From positions 1 through 52,703 of the forward strand of contig PKDJ01000315.1 in the NCBI GenBank assembly GCA_002862545.1: 52,703 nt of DNA. The letters run 5' to 3'. The notes under the pieces are model-generated. The model worked only from the letters and a program-made list of their open reading frames with translations. It was not told where the DNA came from and ran no database searches. Source of the stretch: Pseudomonadota bacterium (lineage in GTDB: Bacteria > Myxococcota_A > UBA796 > GCA-2862545). Numbering within the stretch: the stretch's first letter is position 1; each line of letters opens with the position of its first letter. A program made the translations under genes and the position numbers. Of the stretch, positions 25,301 to 30,681 are shown one piece after another.

Positions 25301-26035
25301 GGACCGAGCCTTCGCCTTCGTGGACTGAGGTTTACTCCACCGGAGCCGCTGCCACCGGGCCGGCGATTCCCCGAGCCCACCGAGCCCCGGCCGATGTGCT
25401 TCGAGCGCTCGGTCGTCGTGCAGGCGACGTCTTCGGACGACCCGCGTGCCGTGCTCTCGGAAGCCGAGCTGGTCGAGCTGCGGAGTCGAGGAACGGAGCG
25501 CAGGATCGCCGATCGTGTCGCAGGACGGATCGCGGCGAAGCGTGCGCTGATGGCGCTGACGGGTGTGCCGGCGGCTCTGATCACGGTCGAACGGCATCCC
25601 TCGGGTGCACCGATCGCTCGGGTGCCGGGTCACCCCAGCGTGAGCGTGTCCATCACTCACAGCGACGGTCATGCGGTGGCTGCTGCGGTCGCCAGTGGGC
25701 GGATCGGTATCGACGAGGAAGCGGTGCGCGAGCGCGGTCCGGGCTTCACCCGTCAGTGGTTCACCCCGAGTGAGCAGGAGCTGGTGGGCAGCGATCCGGA
25801 GCGTCAGACGGTGGTCTGGTCGATCAAGGAGGCTGTCGTCAAGGTGCTTGGGGTGGGCTTCGCTCTGCCTGCGGGGGCAGTCGAGGTGCAGTCGCTGGGT
25901 GGAGGGCGCGCCGAGGTGCGACTCCATGGCGAGGCGCGGGCGCTTCACCTTCGGCTCGGTGGTGGACCGCTCGTGGTGTGCTGGCATCGCGTGGCACCCG
26001 ATGTCATCCGGGCGGCCGCTCGAATGGTGGCATGA
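16340..26035 (+). CDS. One-chain PUFA/secondary-lipid-type iterative type I synthase (FMN barrel-KS-AT-KS-ACP3-KR-DH-PPTase)
   Basis: A 3231-residue megasynthase. Order: degenerate nitronate-monooxygenase-like barrel (~20-280, GLILKGVEAGGAV); Pro-rich linker; KS1 (~357-825; Cys571, His705, His746); AT (~930-1240; GHSLGEY Ser1029); KS2 (~1364-1830; Cys1572, SHET His1720, His1760); three ACPs with attachment-site DTVKQ (Thr1943, Thr2050, Thr2181) between Thr/Ser-Pro linkers; KR (~2472-2730; Ser2641, Tyr2654); hot-dog dehydratase (~2745-2960; His2768, Glu2929); PPTase (~3060-3220; GIDEEAV Asp3125, WSIKEA Lys3163). This is the domain set of PfaA-D-type synthases collapsed into one chain, so the product is probably an unusual fatty acid or lipid made iteratively from malonyl units. 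Product, chain length and release step are not shown by the sequence; no thioesterase is visible. Confidence 0.9.
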   Translation: MRDSQVPDPLPKSIFVVLPPTHGRLAETVAAAGAVPIVDATGGGTPEVPAGAWVRTRPGRPAPGSGPVILAELGAPIAGRPTWLETGVARAVPAGFAGLILKGVEAGGAVAEQEGLAALAQCPEPGRVLLDAGLGPATAAAAAALGAAGVVLVEQHLALAEMALPEQLLRRMRRPADELTHVVAGWRVSNPATSPALRRLVAGEDPWTSGDGIWTSGDLSRHLWPMGQGLALAVGLADRHRTLAGLVAAYQSSWDSWEQRAQSVRTAPEGTVVRTAAGLERSRDSVAGSGGMLGSGVLWELAAWVGRPIVGEPAAAAAAVGAKVVGAQVSSVPLPTPTPTPAPAPAPSAAQVEPGRAAIAIIGIGCHFPRARGPEAFWRNIIDGVSAIEEVESSAWDPGLYWDPDPEQADRTYSKIGAFIRDFEFEPRRFRIPPRVASQIDPVQQLTLQCVADALEDAGLKADPRGSGREFERERCAVILGNSLGGVVGDEYAVRLNWPVVEREVEQLSMVQGLEAPEREHLLGELRERYLDGLPQIDEDSMPGELSNVIAGRIANAFDLGGANYTVDAACASSIAALSDAVRRLRDGECDLAITGGADRTMNVATYVKFAKIGALSPDHSSPFDKSANGFVMGEGCGILVLKRLDDAMRDSDKIYAVIRGVGESSDGRGKGITAPNIRGQVRALERAYAASGIEPHEVDLIEAHGTSTVVGDKVEIEALSSVIGEGHREERGPVRIGSVKSMIGHLKSAAGAASVIKTALALHHEVLPPSLGFREARPDVPLETVPLRVQTTPETWPEPPGGARRAGVSAFGFGGTNFHVVLEGFTGRSVSVPSTIVPADEPPAAPPGAVWAVSGASRSDVVASLRRLLAGERVSFDAAAEWRVAGGAAPGDARQQQLQRAIDGLERELNPDLLRSRGVFVEQGPCGGDVAFLFTGQGSQYVGMGTDLAEVYPIVAETFAEAEEVLRDALDLSLAELLERGSDDERDEREARLRRTEYSQPATLTIDVAILRLLAAHGVRPEMVAGHSLGEYAAAVAAGVMSFADALRAVSARGREMADIHLEDPGSMASVSASPAVVEAVLDDVEGYVVAANKNCPSQTVVAGATEAVSAACEKFRDKGVTVHPLAVSHAFHTAIVAPASEPLRAVLGRLGIEPPRRRLTTNVTGDWYPQTRPAIIELLTHQLAAPVEWVTQIERMYEAGARVFVECGPKRALSSFTVATLGHRPHRAIATNHPKRGGLQSFHDALAALVACGLPVHEPGQVDLWGPASRAVAAAPPRRSAPARVARQSVPTARPGDQAARRSPTVAGDAVAHFLDSASVSGREGLDREAFAEAVLPAVQSLLSAAWEAARPSESVSRQPASVGVVCSGASLGLPGGEQVFDAGNVAAILRGENRISPLGDRADRFLEKGIVRLVKDAETGAGSFLPVESREQVIRLAGTRAAFDLQDWGVPASLIRAFDVTTCLAIAAALEALRDAGIPLVQCWRTTTSGKQVPDGFRLPESMRDSTGIVFASAFPGYSQLLDKLASGGSDGEGRFDRRFLFQILSMGHSQLAQLIGARGPNTQVNAACASTTQAIAIAADWIRMGRCERVIVVGADDATNEQLLPWIGSGFMAAGAATTEDRVEEAALPFDRRRHGMILGMGAVGMVLERDDVPARRGVRPIARLVADTLANSAFHGTRLNTEHIEESVRGLVARACELEGIGADQMARAGFFMSHETYTPARGGSAGAEIGALRAAFGGATSELVIANTKGFTGHAMGAGLEDAVAVKGLQYGVVPPVPNFREPDPDLGELCLSTGAPRDYKYAIRLAAGFGSQLAVCVWAREAVGDERLVDAPRRQRWLEEVTGWPGVAEIVEDRTLRAVPADATRLWEPAGAGLPSQRSAEVVPQVTTVAVPKAPVPSTTGDALPALLRIVANKTGYGVEELEPDYELEADLGIDTVKQAEILSELTETFGLEPDDDFRLSEHSTLAALASYLDARRGVVASPERAVPTPTPTPTPTPTPIPSADADAATLSTLLEVVARKTGYSVDELEPDYELEADLGIDTVKQAEILSELTESFGLQQDDDFRLSDHPTLEALARYLSGRRSAGSDLQRVERSTPAPTPSPSPSPSPSPSPSPAPAPAPAVQAKAHTVGAPGRELSDVRRLLAEVISERTGYGVDELEPDYELEADLGIDTVKQAEILSALAERLGVELGEGFALAEYPTVGALGDHLSSLVSDSSRQPAAEVAVSREPSEVVVDMGLDTGFDLAPDRFELEPDTFADEGTTVEHESPVATGPAENDEPEQLPASFCVRRPVLVERPRAGARGLGGRNVAVVGAGPLATAVRHELATRGAVVVQTGEDTVVDCTGDVQTSFEEARHRDAERPSMWVTVTRGASLDGAGTTVADAHEEGARSGLAKALDREWEEVNVRVVDVSPSVGPTQAARLICGELGFHAPVETFHTDQGRFVVGYERVGPAESAGTPRECALITGGGRGISARVAEVLASRGTRRLILVGRTGPGAEVLDEKVAKAAARKELKAAGERATPARLEAALGPLRKAEEVRQTLARLRELGAEVHFVQADLADAGVVETFREIGLEHGPVQLVVHGAGFEHSRPIAEKDLEAFSRVYDGKALGGLALLEAFPEAYFVSMGSVAGRFGNAGQTDYAAANDAMARATLARGRGLHVDWTAWDDVGMATRGGMRHLLVSRGVGLLPAAAGASLLIDLIDGAVQGEVVVAGALPAFQWAADHPLLDTIELDGEVVCARRELSVDSDPWIADHAIEGRPVLPGVAGLELMVAVAHAVCPRAVLVGARDVRFDAPLKLYDDQPVSLVVEAREGEEGQVHVVLRSERPLRKGRMQERRHFEATIVFAPAEGPEGLPAALFPTETIEADQIYERFFHGPIFQVLTRTLCVAQDGLVAEALVKFPLAPDLHTAPLALEAAFQAAGLHRMVVHGATGLPAGFDWLEIRNAPCATKHQLEVTAREVDGAYDVDAVGSRGPSLRLRGLRFTPPEPLPPGRRFPEPTEPRPMCFERSVVVQATSSDDPRAVLSEAELVELRSRGTERRIADRVAGRIAAKRALMALTGVPAALITVERHPSGAPIARVPGHPSVSVSITHSDGHAVAAAVASGRIGIDEEAVRERGPGFTRQWFTPSEQELVGSDPERQTVVWSIKEAVVKVLGVGFALPAGAVEVQSLGGGRAEVRLHGEARALHLRLGGGPLVVCWHRVAPDVIRAAARMVA
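17344..17391. repeat. Hexanucleotide-type repeat encoding Thr/Ala-Pro linker
   Basis: Tandem CACGCC then TGCGCC units encode alternating Thr-Pro and Ala-Pro between the barrel domain and KS1. The unit keeps the frame, so copy-number change would alter only linker length. Confidence 0.6.
22100..22940. repeat. Three tandem ACP modules
   Basis: Three ~75-residue carrier domains share near-identical cores (ELEPDYELEADLGIDTVKQ). Modules 1 and 2 (about 22100-22290 and 22415-22605) are close even at the DNA level, suggesting recent duplication or gene conversion; module 3 (about 22780-22990) has diverged after the core. Confidence 0.85.
22664..22705. repeat. (CCGTCT)7 microsatellite in ACP2-ACP3 linker
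   Basis: Seven perfect copies of CCGTCT encode a Ser-Pro run. A related CCGACC/CCGACT array lies in the ACP1-ACP2 linker at about 22322-22363. Both are frame-neutral hexamers. Confidence 0.85.
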
Positions 26036-26083
26036 GGGCGAGCTGATGCCGCGACGCCGTCAAGCCGCGACGTAGTCGGCACA

Positions 26084-26120
26084 GACGGTCCTTGGACGGT
26101 CCAACCTACCGGAGTAACAT
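26084..26120 (+). promoter_or_regulatory. Possible promoter and direct repeats ahead of the GNAT gene
   Basis: GACGGTCC occurs at 26084-26091 and again at 26095-26102, an 11-bp period. TTGGAC (26092-26097) and TAACAT (26115-26120) are separated by exactly 17 bp and would place transcription start at about the ATG 26127, so the mRNA could be nearly leaderless. The hexamer matches are only partial (3/6 and 4/6). Confidence 0.3.
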
Positions 26121-26126
26121 GGCGTC

Positions 26127-26717
26127 ATGGTCATCACCGAACTCGACGACATCACCATTCAGCGCATCGAGACTCCTGAGGAAGTCGCGCGCTGGCGGGC
26201 CGCGTTCACGGGGGCCTACCAGACCATCTTCTCGGGGTTCCCTTACTTTGAGAGGTTCTATCCCTCGGAGGCCGAGGGGGTCTACCGCAAGCTGACGAGC
26301 ACGCCGAACCAGATCACGCTGATCGCGACGCGTGGGGAGTCGAGCGTCGTCGGCTTCGGTGTAGGCATCCCGCTGCGCTACCACTCGGCTGTCGCTCAAG
26401 AGCTGGACGGGCTCGTGCCGATTCGGCACGCCTTCTACCTGGCCGAGCTCGGCGTTCTTCCCGAGTATCGTGGGCGCCGGGTAGGGCGGACCCTGGTGCG
26501 CGAGCGGCTTCGGCTGATCGACCGCGGCACCTTCAGCCATGTGCTGCTGCGTGTATCGACGAACAACACGCCGAGCTCCGAGATGTACCGCGCCATGGGC
26601 TTCGAAGACATGGGCGTCTACATGGATGTAAACGCGATGAGAACGAACGGTCGAGTGTCGTCCGACCGGCGCTTCTTCATGTCACGCGTGCTCTCCCAGG
26701 TCGACCTCGAAGACTGA
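26127..26717 (+). CDS. GNAT-family N-acetyltransferase
   Basis: A 196-residue acetyl-CoA-dependent acetyltransferase. The GNAT core is visible: motif D-C strands (QITLIATRGESSVVGFGVG), the acetyl-CoA loop in LAELGVLPEYRGRRVGRTLVRERL (R-x-x-G-x-G/A-type at about residues 114-120), and the C-terminal NTPSSEMYRAMGFEDMG. The substrate is not evident. GGAG at 26111-26114 is 12 bases upstream, farther than ideal. It follows the megasynthase by about 90 bp on the same strand and ends next to the stop of the convergent gene. Confidence 0.88.
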   Translation: MVITELDDITIQRIETPEEVARWRAAFTGAYQTIFSGFPYFERFYPSEAEGVYRKLTSTPNQITLIATRGESSVVGFGVGIPLRYHSAVAQELDGLVPIRHAFYLAELGVLPEYRGRRVGRTLVRERLRLIDRGTFSHVLLRVSTNNTPSSEMYRAMGFEDMGVYMDVNAMRTNGRVSSDRRFFMSRVLSQVDLED

Positions 26718-27836
26718 CTAGTCGAGGGCGATGGCCTTCTCTTCGCGGAGCTTGGTCTCGTTGCCCTTTGCGGTCTCGGCATCCGAGATGCCCTGGACCC
26801 AGGCCTCGATGTCTGCCTTGCTCGCGACGGGCTCGGGAGTGACCATCACGGGCCAGTCCCCGTCGGCTGTGCACTTCAGGCGAGGCTTGAAGGCGCGGGC
26901 AGGTGCGGTGACTTCGTCGGTGATCACCCACCGCTTGGCCTTGTCGGTGACCTGGGCGTAGTGCACGACTGCCAAGCCGCTGCAGGCCTCGATGGAGGCA
27001 ACCGCGTAGAGCATGTTGCCGTTGCCCTGGACGCGCTCGGGGTAGACCTTCGGGAGGAGCGCCGCCGCGGCATCCGCGTAGCCGAGCTGGTAGAGGCGGT
27101 CTGCCACCGCACGCGCTGCGTCGGGCTTGGCGGTCTCGGCGATGCTGGACATGGCGTCTCGAAGCGTCGCCTTGTCGTCGTCGGACATGCGCGCCCCGAG
27201 TCCCTCGGGCCGCAGCGCCTCGGCCATCTGGTCGAGCAGGTCGCCGATGGGGCCGCCTTCAGCGCCGGCCTTCGCTGCAGCGGCCTGGAGCACGGGCAGC
27301 GCCTCTGCCTTCTTGTGTCGGACGTAGGCCTCGACGACGGTCGTGTACTTCTTGTCGTAGGCCGTCGTCGGGGGAGCCGCCGTGACTTCCTCGAGCCAAG
27401 CGGTCAGTCCCTCGGCGGAGCAGCTGCGCAGGGCCTCTCTCCACTGCCCGAACTGGCGGTCACCGACACCGACGTAGGCGCCCTTGATGAATGCGAGCAT
27501 GCCCTCGTGCTCGGCGCACTTCGAACCGACTGCCGCCGCGACCTCGTCGCGCGCGCTGTAGTCGGGGATGTTGTCGAGCAGACCCCAGACGGGCGTGTAG
27601 AGGCCGGCGTCGATGGTGACGAGTGCCAGAGCAACGAGGGTGTCGACGTCGCCACTCGCCTTCATGAAGTCGTCGAAGTGCGACTCGGCCACCCCTGGGT
27701 CACAGGCGACCAACTTGCCGAACGTGGGGGCGACCTGGGAGCGGTCTACGCTCTGGGCTTTCTTCGCAATGCTGTCGCAGTTTGCGGCCGCTGGGCCAGC
27801 CAGTGTGATGGCAAGTGCTGCTGCGATGGACCTCAT
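26718..27836 (-). CDS. Secreted, helix-rich protein of unknown function
   Basis: A 372-residue protein with a cleavable signal peptide (MRSIAAALAITLAGPAAA). The mature part is mostly helical, with Cys residues at CDS, ACDPG, GSKCAEH, RSCSAEG, EACSG and LKCTAD that could form disulfides in the periplasm. The repeated helix pairs (LPVLQAAAAKAG, VADRLYQLGYADAAAALLPK) suggest a HEAT- or TPR-like solenoid. The start is ATG 27836, seven bases after GGAGG; the open frame continues upstream but without signal-peptide character. No family recognised. It converges head-on with the GNAT gene. Confidence 0.8.
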   Translation of the reverse strand: MRSIAAALAITLAGPAAANCDSIAKKAQSVDRSQVAPTFGKLVACDPGVAESHFDDFMKASGDVDTLVALALVTIDAGLYTPVWGLLDNIPDYSARDEVAAAVGSKCAEHEGMLAFIKGAYVGVGDRQFGQWREALRSCSAEGLTAWLEEVTAAPPTTAYDKKYTTVVEAYVRHKKAEALPVLQAAAAKAGAEGGPIGDLLDQMAEALRPEGLGARMSDDDKATLRDAMSSIAETAKPDAARAVADRLYQLGYADAAAALLPKVYPERVQGNGNMLYAVASIEACSGLAVVHYAQVTDKAKRWVITDEVTAPARAFKPRLKCTADGDWPVMVTPEPVASKADIEAWVQGISDAETAKGNETKLREEKAIALD

Positions 27837-28023
27837 CGACAGGCCTCCAGGTAGGAACGGGCGACGCTGGTAACGGGGCGCCCCGGGTGCCGTAAAGGGG
27901 CTGCGCACGAACGGTGCCGGTCGACAGACCCGCGACGGGAGCCGACTGTTCCAAGTCGACACCGAGGGAACGCCTCAACGGACGCTGGGTGGCCGGTCAG
28001 ACGGGGGATGGATACCGCGGCGC

Positions 28024-28686
28024 ATGACCGGCGAACATCCACCCCTGTTGTCGTGGGCCACTGCTCGGGCGCTGGCCATTGCGGCGGTCTTGGCGGTGCA
28101 CGGTCTGAAGGCGGCGCCGCTACCACGACCGATGAACGAGGCCTCGTTCTCGCGTCCTGAGGTGCGGGAGGAGCTGCAGCGCTGGATGGGGCTGGTCGAG
28201 GCTCTGGGGATTCCTCTCGACCGGTCGCAGGTCAAGTCTCTGGTCAAGTCGATCGGCGGTCCCGTGGGGCGTGCACGCTGGCGAGCGATGAAGCCCTTCA
28301 GGGGCATCTTCGACCTCACGGGCACCGGGCAGGGCTGGGCCCTCTTTGCCACGGCGGACAGTCATCCACAGCGGCTCGAGGTGTGGATCGGCGTGGGGGA
28401 CGAAGAGGTCCTGGTGTCTCGACGCGCCGATCCTGCCTATCCCCACCTGGCCCGCGAGCTGGCCTTTCGTCGCGTTCGAGGCGTCTATGACTCGGTGACG
28501 GGGAAGCCGAAGGGGACCTACCGGCGCTTCACGCGCTGGGTCGCAGAGCGCACCTTCGAGGCCTATCCGGAGGCGGAGTGGGTTCGGGTGCAGCAGGTAC
28601 GAACCCACACGGTCCTGCCCTGGGAGAAGGAAGACGGCCAAGAGGTCGTGCGGTACGCGCTCACCCACGAGCGGAGCGACGGGTGA
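28024..28686 (+). CDS. Membrane-anchored partner protein of the HTTM gene
   Basis: A 220-residue protein with an N-terminal hydrophobic anchor (ALAIAAVLAVHGLKA, residues ~16-30) and a soluble domain with aromatic and basic patches (RWRAMKPFRGIFDLTGTGQGWALFATAD, broken in the real chain only by this description; WIGVGDEEVLVSR; THTVLPWEKED). Similar small proteins commonly precede HTTM genes in bacteria, as far as I recall, and the GTGA overlap with the next gene implies coupled translation. Function unknown; it may fold or present a substrate to the HTTM enzyme. Confidence 0.78.
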   Translation: MTGEHPPLLSWATARALAIAAVLAVHGLKAAPLPRPMNEASFSRPEVREELQRWMGLVEALGIPLDRSQVKSLVKSIGGPVGRARWRAMKPFRGIFDLTGTGQGWALFATADSHPQRLEVWIGVGDEEVLVSRRADPAYPHLARELAFRRVRGVYDSVTGKPKGTYRRFTRWVAERTFEAYPEAEWVRVQQVRTHTVLPWEKEDGQEVVRYALTHERSDG

Positions 28687-29639
28687 GTCCACTTCGGTAC
28701 TGGGTCGGACTCTGGAATCAGGTCGAGCACCCGCGTAGCCTGGCGCTTGTGCGCATCGCGCTGGCGCTCATCCTCCTCGTGGACTTGCTGGAGGTGGCCT
28801 GGCTCGACCTCGTCGTCCCCATCATGGGCGCCGAGGAAGCCGGGGGCTGGCCCGATCCGGACGCCTACAAGTCACCGCCGCTGTACTACACGCTCATCGA
28901 GCCCTCGGTAGGCGCCGCGTGGATGCTCTGGGGCAGCCTGGTTGCTGCACTGGTCGCGACAGCCGCCGGATTCGCGACGCCCTTGTCGTTGCTCGCCGTC
29001 GTCTTGCTCTACGCGCAGGTTGCCTTGATCCTGCCATCCGCCGACCGCGGCATCGACATGCTGATGCGGAACATCTTTCTTGTGCTGGCCTTCTCGGGCT
29101 GTGGCCGCTGGGCCTCGGTCGACGCGCGCCTCCGAACCGGCTCGTGGTGGGGCGATGGGGCGGACGCGCCGTCGTGGCCGAGGCGCTTGATCATTCTCCA
29201 GGTCCTCGTGATGTACTTCACGGCTGGGGTACAGAAGATCGGGTACACATGGACGCCGTTCGGGCACTTCGGGGCTCTCTACATCTTGCTCCAGGACCCG
29301 GCGGTGGCGCGCACCGACTTCAGCTGGCTCGCGGCTACGCCATGGTTCCAGCTCACGCAGCTCGGCACGGCTGTGACGCTGCTCTGGGAGTGGTCGACCC
29401 CCATCATGCTGCTCTTCTTCTACTACCGGTCGACACCGGAGCGTGGGGGGCGACTGCGTGCGTGGACGCTACGCTACAAGCTGCACCTCTGGTGGCTCGC
29501 GGTAGGCGTCTTCTTCCACTTGGGCATCGCAGTGACGATGGTGCTCGGCTTGTTTCCCTGGGCCATGCTCGGCACCTACCTGGCCTTCGTCCACCCGGAG
29601 GAGTGGCGCGCCGTGTGGCGGAGAATCTCGAAATCCTGA
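28683..29639 (+). CDS. HTTM (vitamin K-dependent gamma-carboxylase-like) membrane protein
   Basis: A 318-residue polytopic protein of the horizontally transferred transmembrane family related to the membrane part of gamma-glutamyl carboxylase. The RSLALVRIALALILLVDLL helix, the QVALILPSADRGIDMLMRN loop and YFTAGVQKIGYTW are typical. Six or so membrane helices follow, with a cytosolic PERGGRLRAWTLRYK loop. The C-terminal lumenal domain of the carboxylase is absent, so carboxylation itself should not be assumed. GTG 28683 overlaps the stop of the partner gene (GTGA); earlier in-frame starts lie inside that gene. Confidence 0.86.
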   Translation: MSPLRYWVGLWNQVEHPRSLALVRIALALILLVDLLEVAWLDLVVPIMGAEEAGGWPDPDAYKSPPLYYTLIEPSVGAAWMLWGSLVAALVATAAGFATPLSLLAVVLLYAQVALILPSADRGIDMLMRNIFLVLAFSGCGRWASVDARLRTGSWWGDGADAPSWPRRLIILQVLVMYFTAGVQKIGYTWTPFGHFGALYILLQDPAVARTDFSWLAATPWFQLTQLGTAVTLLWEWSTPIMLLFFYYRSTPERGGRLRAWTLRYKLHLWWLAVGVFFHLGIAVTMVLGLFPWAMLGTYLAFVHPEEWRAVWRRISKS

Positions 29640-29726
29640 CGTAGAGCTATCGATCGTCGAGATGAGTGTCTCGGAACGACCAGGGGTTTGGCACGAGTCG
29701 TGCACTGCCTGGCACCGGAGGACACG

Positions 29727-29975
29727 ATGGCCCGCACTCTGATCATCATGCTGCTGTTTCTGGTGCCACTCGCCGCGGGGGCCCAGCCCGCGGGGCAAGT
29801 GCCGGACGGGCCCAGCCTCGTCGAGGTCTTCGACGAGGTGCTGGAGGAGCTGGTTGCAGCGACTCCCGGTGTCTCCCGGCGCGTGCTGTGTCGTGACCTG
29901 GCGAATCAAGCGGGTCTCGACCCGGCGCTCATGCGCTGCTCGTCCCCTCTCCGTGCTCGAGAGCGGTCGCCGTGA
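29727..29975 (+). CDS. Small secreted protein of unknown function
   Basis: An 82-residue protein with a clear signal peptide (MARTLIIMLLFLVPLAAGAQ), leaving about 60 residues: an acidic helix (LVEVFDEVLEELVAA) and two Cys (LCRDL, MRCSS) suited to one disulfide. GGAGG at 29717-29721 lies five bases before the ATG. The last ~47 bp overlap the 3' end of the MscS-like gene on the other strand, so the two transcripts are antisense to each other there. Confidence 0.65.
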   Translation: MARTLIIMLLFLVPLAAGAQPAGQVPDGPSLVEVFDEVLEELVAATPGVSRRVLCRDLANQAGLDPALMRCSSPLRARERSP

Positions 29976-30681
29976 GTAGCGCCGTCGCTCGACTGGCGAA
30001 GGACGGGTCGAGCAGCTGAAGGCGTGCCTTCCAGCGCCCGTCGGGGAGCGGCGCGAGCTCGACGGGCTCGGGTGCGGCCCAGGGCAGCCGGCGCAGCGCC
30101 TCTGTGACGGTCTGGTGGACCTCGGTGAAGGTACCGTCGATAGCGAGCACCACCTCGAGCGGATGGCGTGCGGGGGGGCGGATGTGTATGGCCTGGGTGA
30201 GCAGGCCTCGGTTGGGGACGGCGATGCGTCCGTTCAGAGGCTCGACGAGCCAGATCGCGCGGGGCGTCAGGCGCTCGATACGCCCCTCGTGGGTGCCGAC
30301 TCGGACGTGTAGGCCCGGCTTCAGTCGGCCCTCGATCGTGATCCACAGCCATGCGCCGACGTCCTGCAGCGGGTCTCGGAGTGTCCAGCCGGTCGCGAGT
30401 GCGGCAGCGATCGTCATCCACGGCGCCACACGCGTGATGCTGACCGGCAAGATGGCGCCAAGCAGCCCGAGCCCCAGCAGCAGAGCGAGGGCTCGCAGTG
30501 CGGGTGCGAGCAGCCAGGTGGCGTTCGGCAGGAGGCCCGAAGGAGCCAGCCGGGTGCGAAAGCGCTCGAGTGCGGGCGCGGCGACCAGGCAGAAGACGAT
30601 TCCGAGCGTGAGCAGAGCCACGACGCCGCCGCCACGGGCCGGTGATGGCGGAATCAGGGTCTCAAGGGCGGTCTCGATCAT
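29929..30681 (-). CDS. Small MscS-family mechanosensitive channel
   Basis: A 250-residue protein with about three N-terminal membrane helices (VVALLTLGIVFCLVAAP, LLAPALRALALLLGLGLLGA, APWMTIAAALATGW) and a beta domain typical of MscS (GRLKPGLHVRVGTHEGRIERLTPRAIWLV-type stretch, then GRIAVPNRGLLTQAI). It should open under membrane tension to release solutes after hypo-osmotic shock. ATG 30681 overlaps the upstream stop as ATGA and has AGGGG five bases further upstream; GTG 30687 is less likely. Last gene of the ion-homeostasis array. Confidence 0.85.
   Translation of the reverse strand: MIETALETLIPPSPARGGGVVALLTLGIVFCLVAAPALERFRTRLAPSGLLPNATWLLAPALRALALLLGLGLLGAILPVSITRVAPWMTIAAALATGWTLRDPLQDVGAWLWITIEGRLKPGLHVRVGTHEGRIERLTPRAIWLVEPLNGRIAVPNRGLLTQAIHIRPPARHPLEVVLAIDGTFTEVHQTVTEALRRLPWAAPEPVELAPLPDGRWKARLQLLDPSFASRATALLTATALEHGEGTSSA

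Noticed and set aside
23816-25987. A 723-codon minus-strand open frame opposite the synthase
   Set aside because: It is antisense to the KR-DH-PPTase domains, has no recognisable domain and an Arg/His/Ser/Pro-rich composition typical of a GC-rich shadow frame.
27837-28023. Terminator or operator in the divergent gap
   Set aside because: Only a short GC palindrome (GGGGCGCCCC) is present, without a T-run or a repeated site; expected by chance at this base composition.
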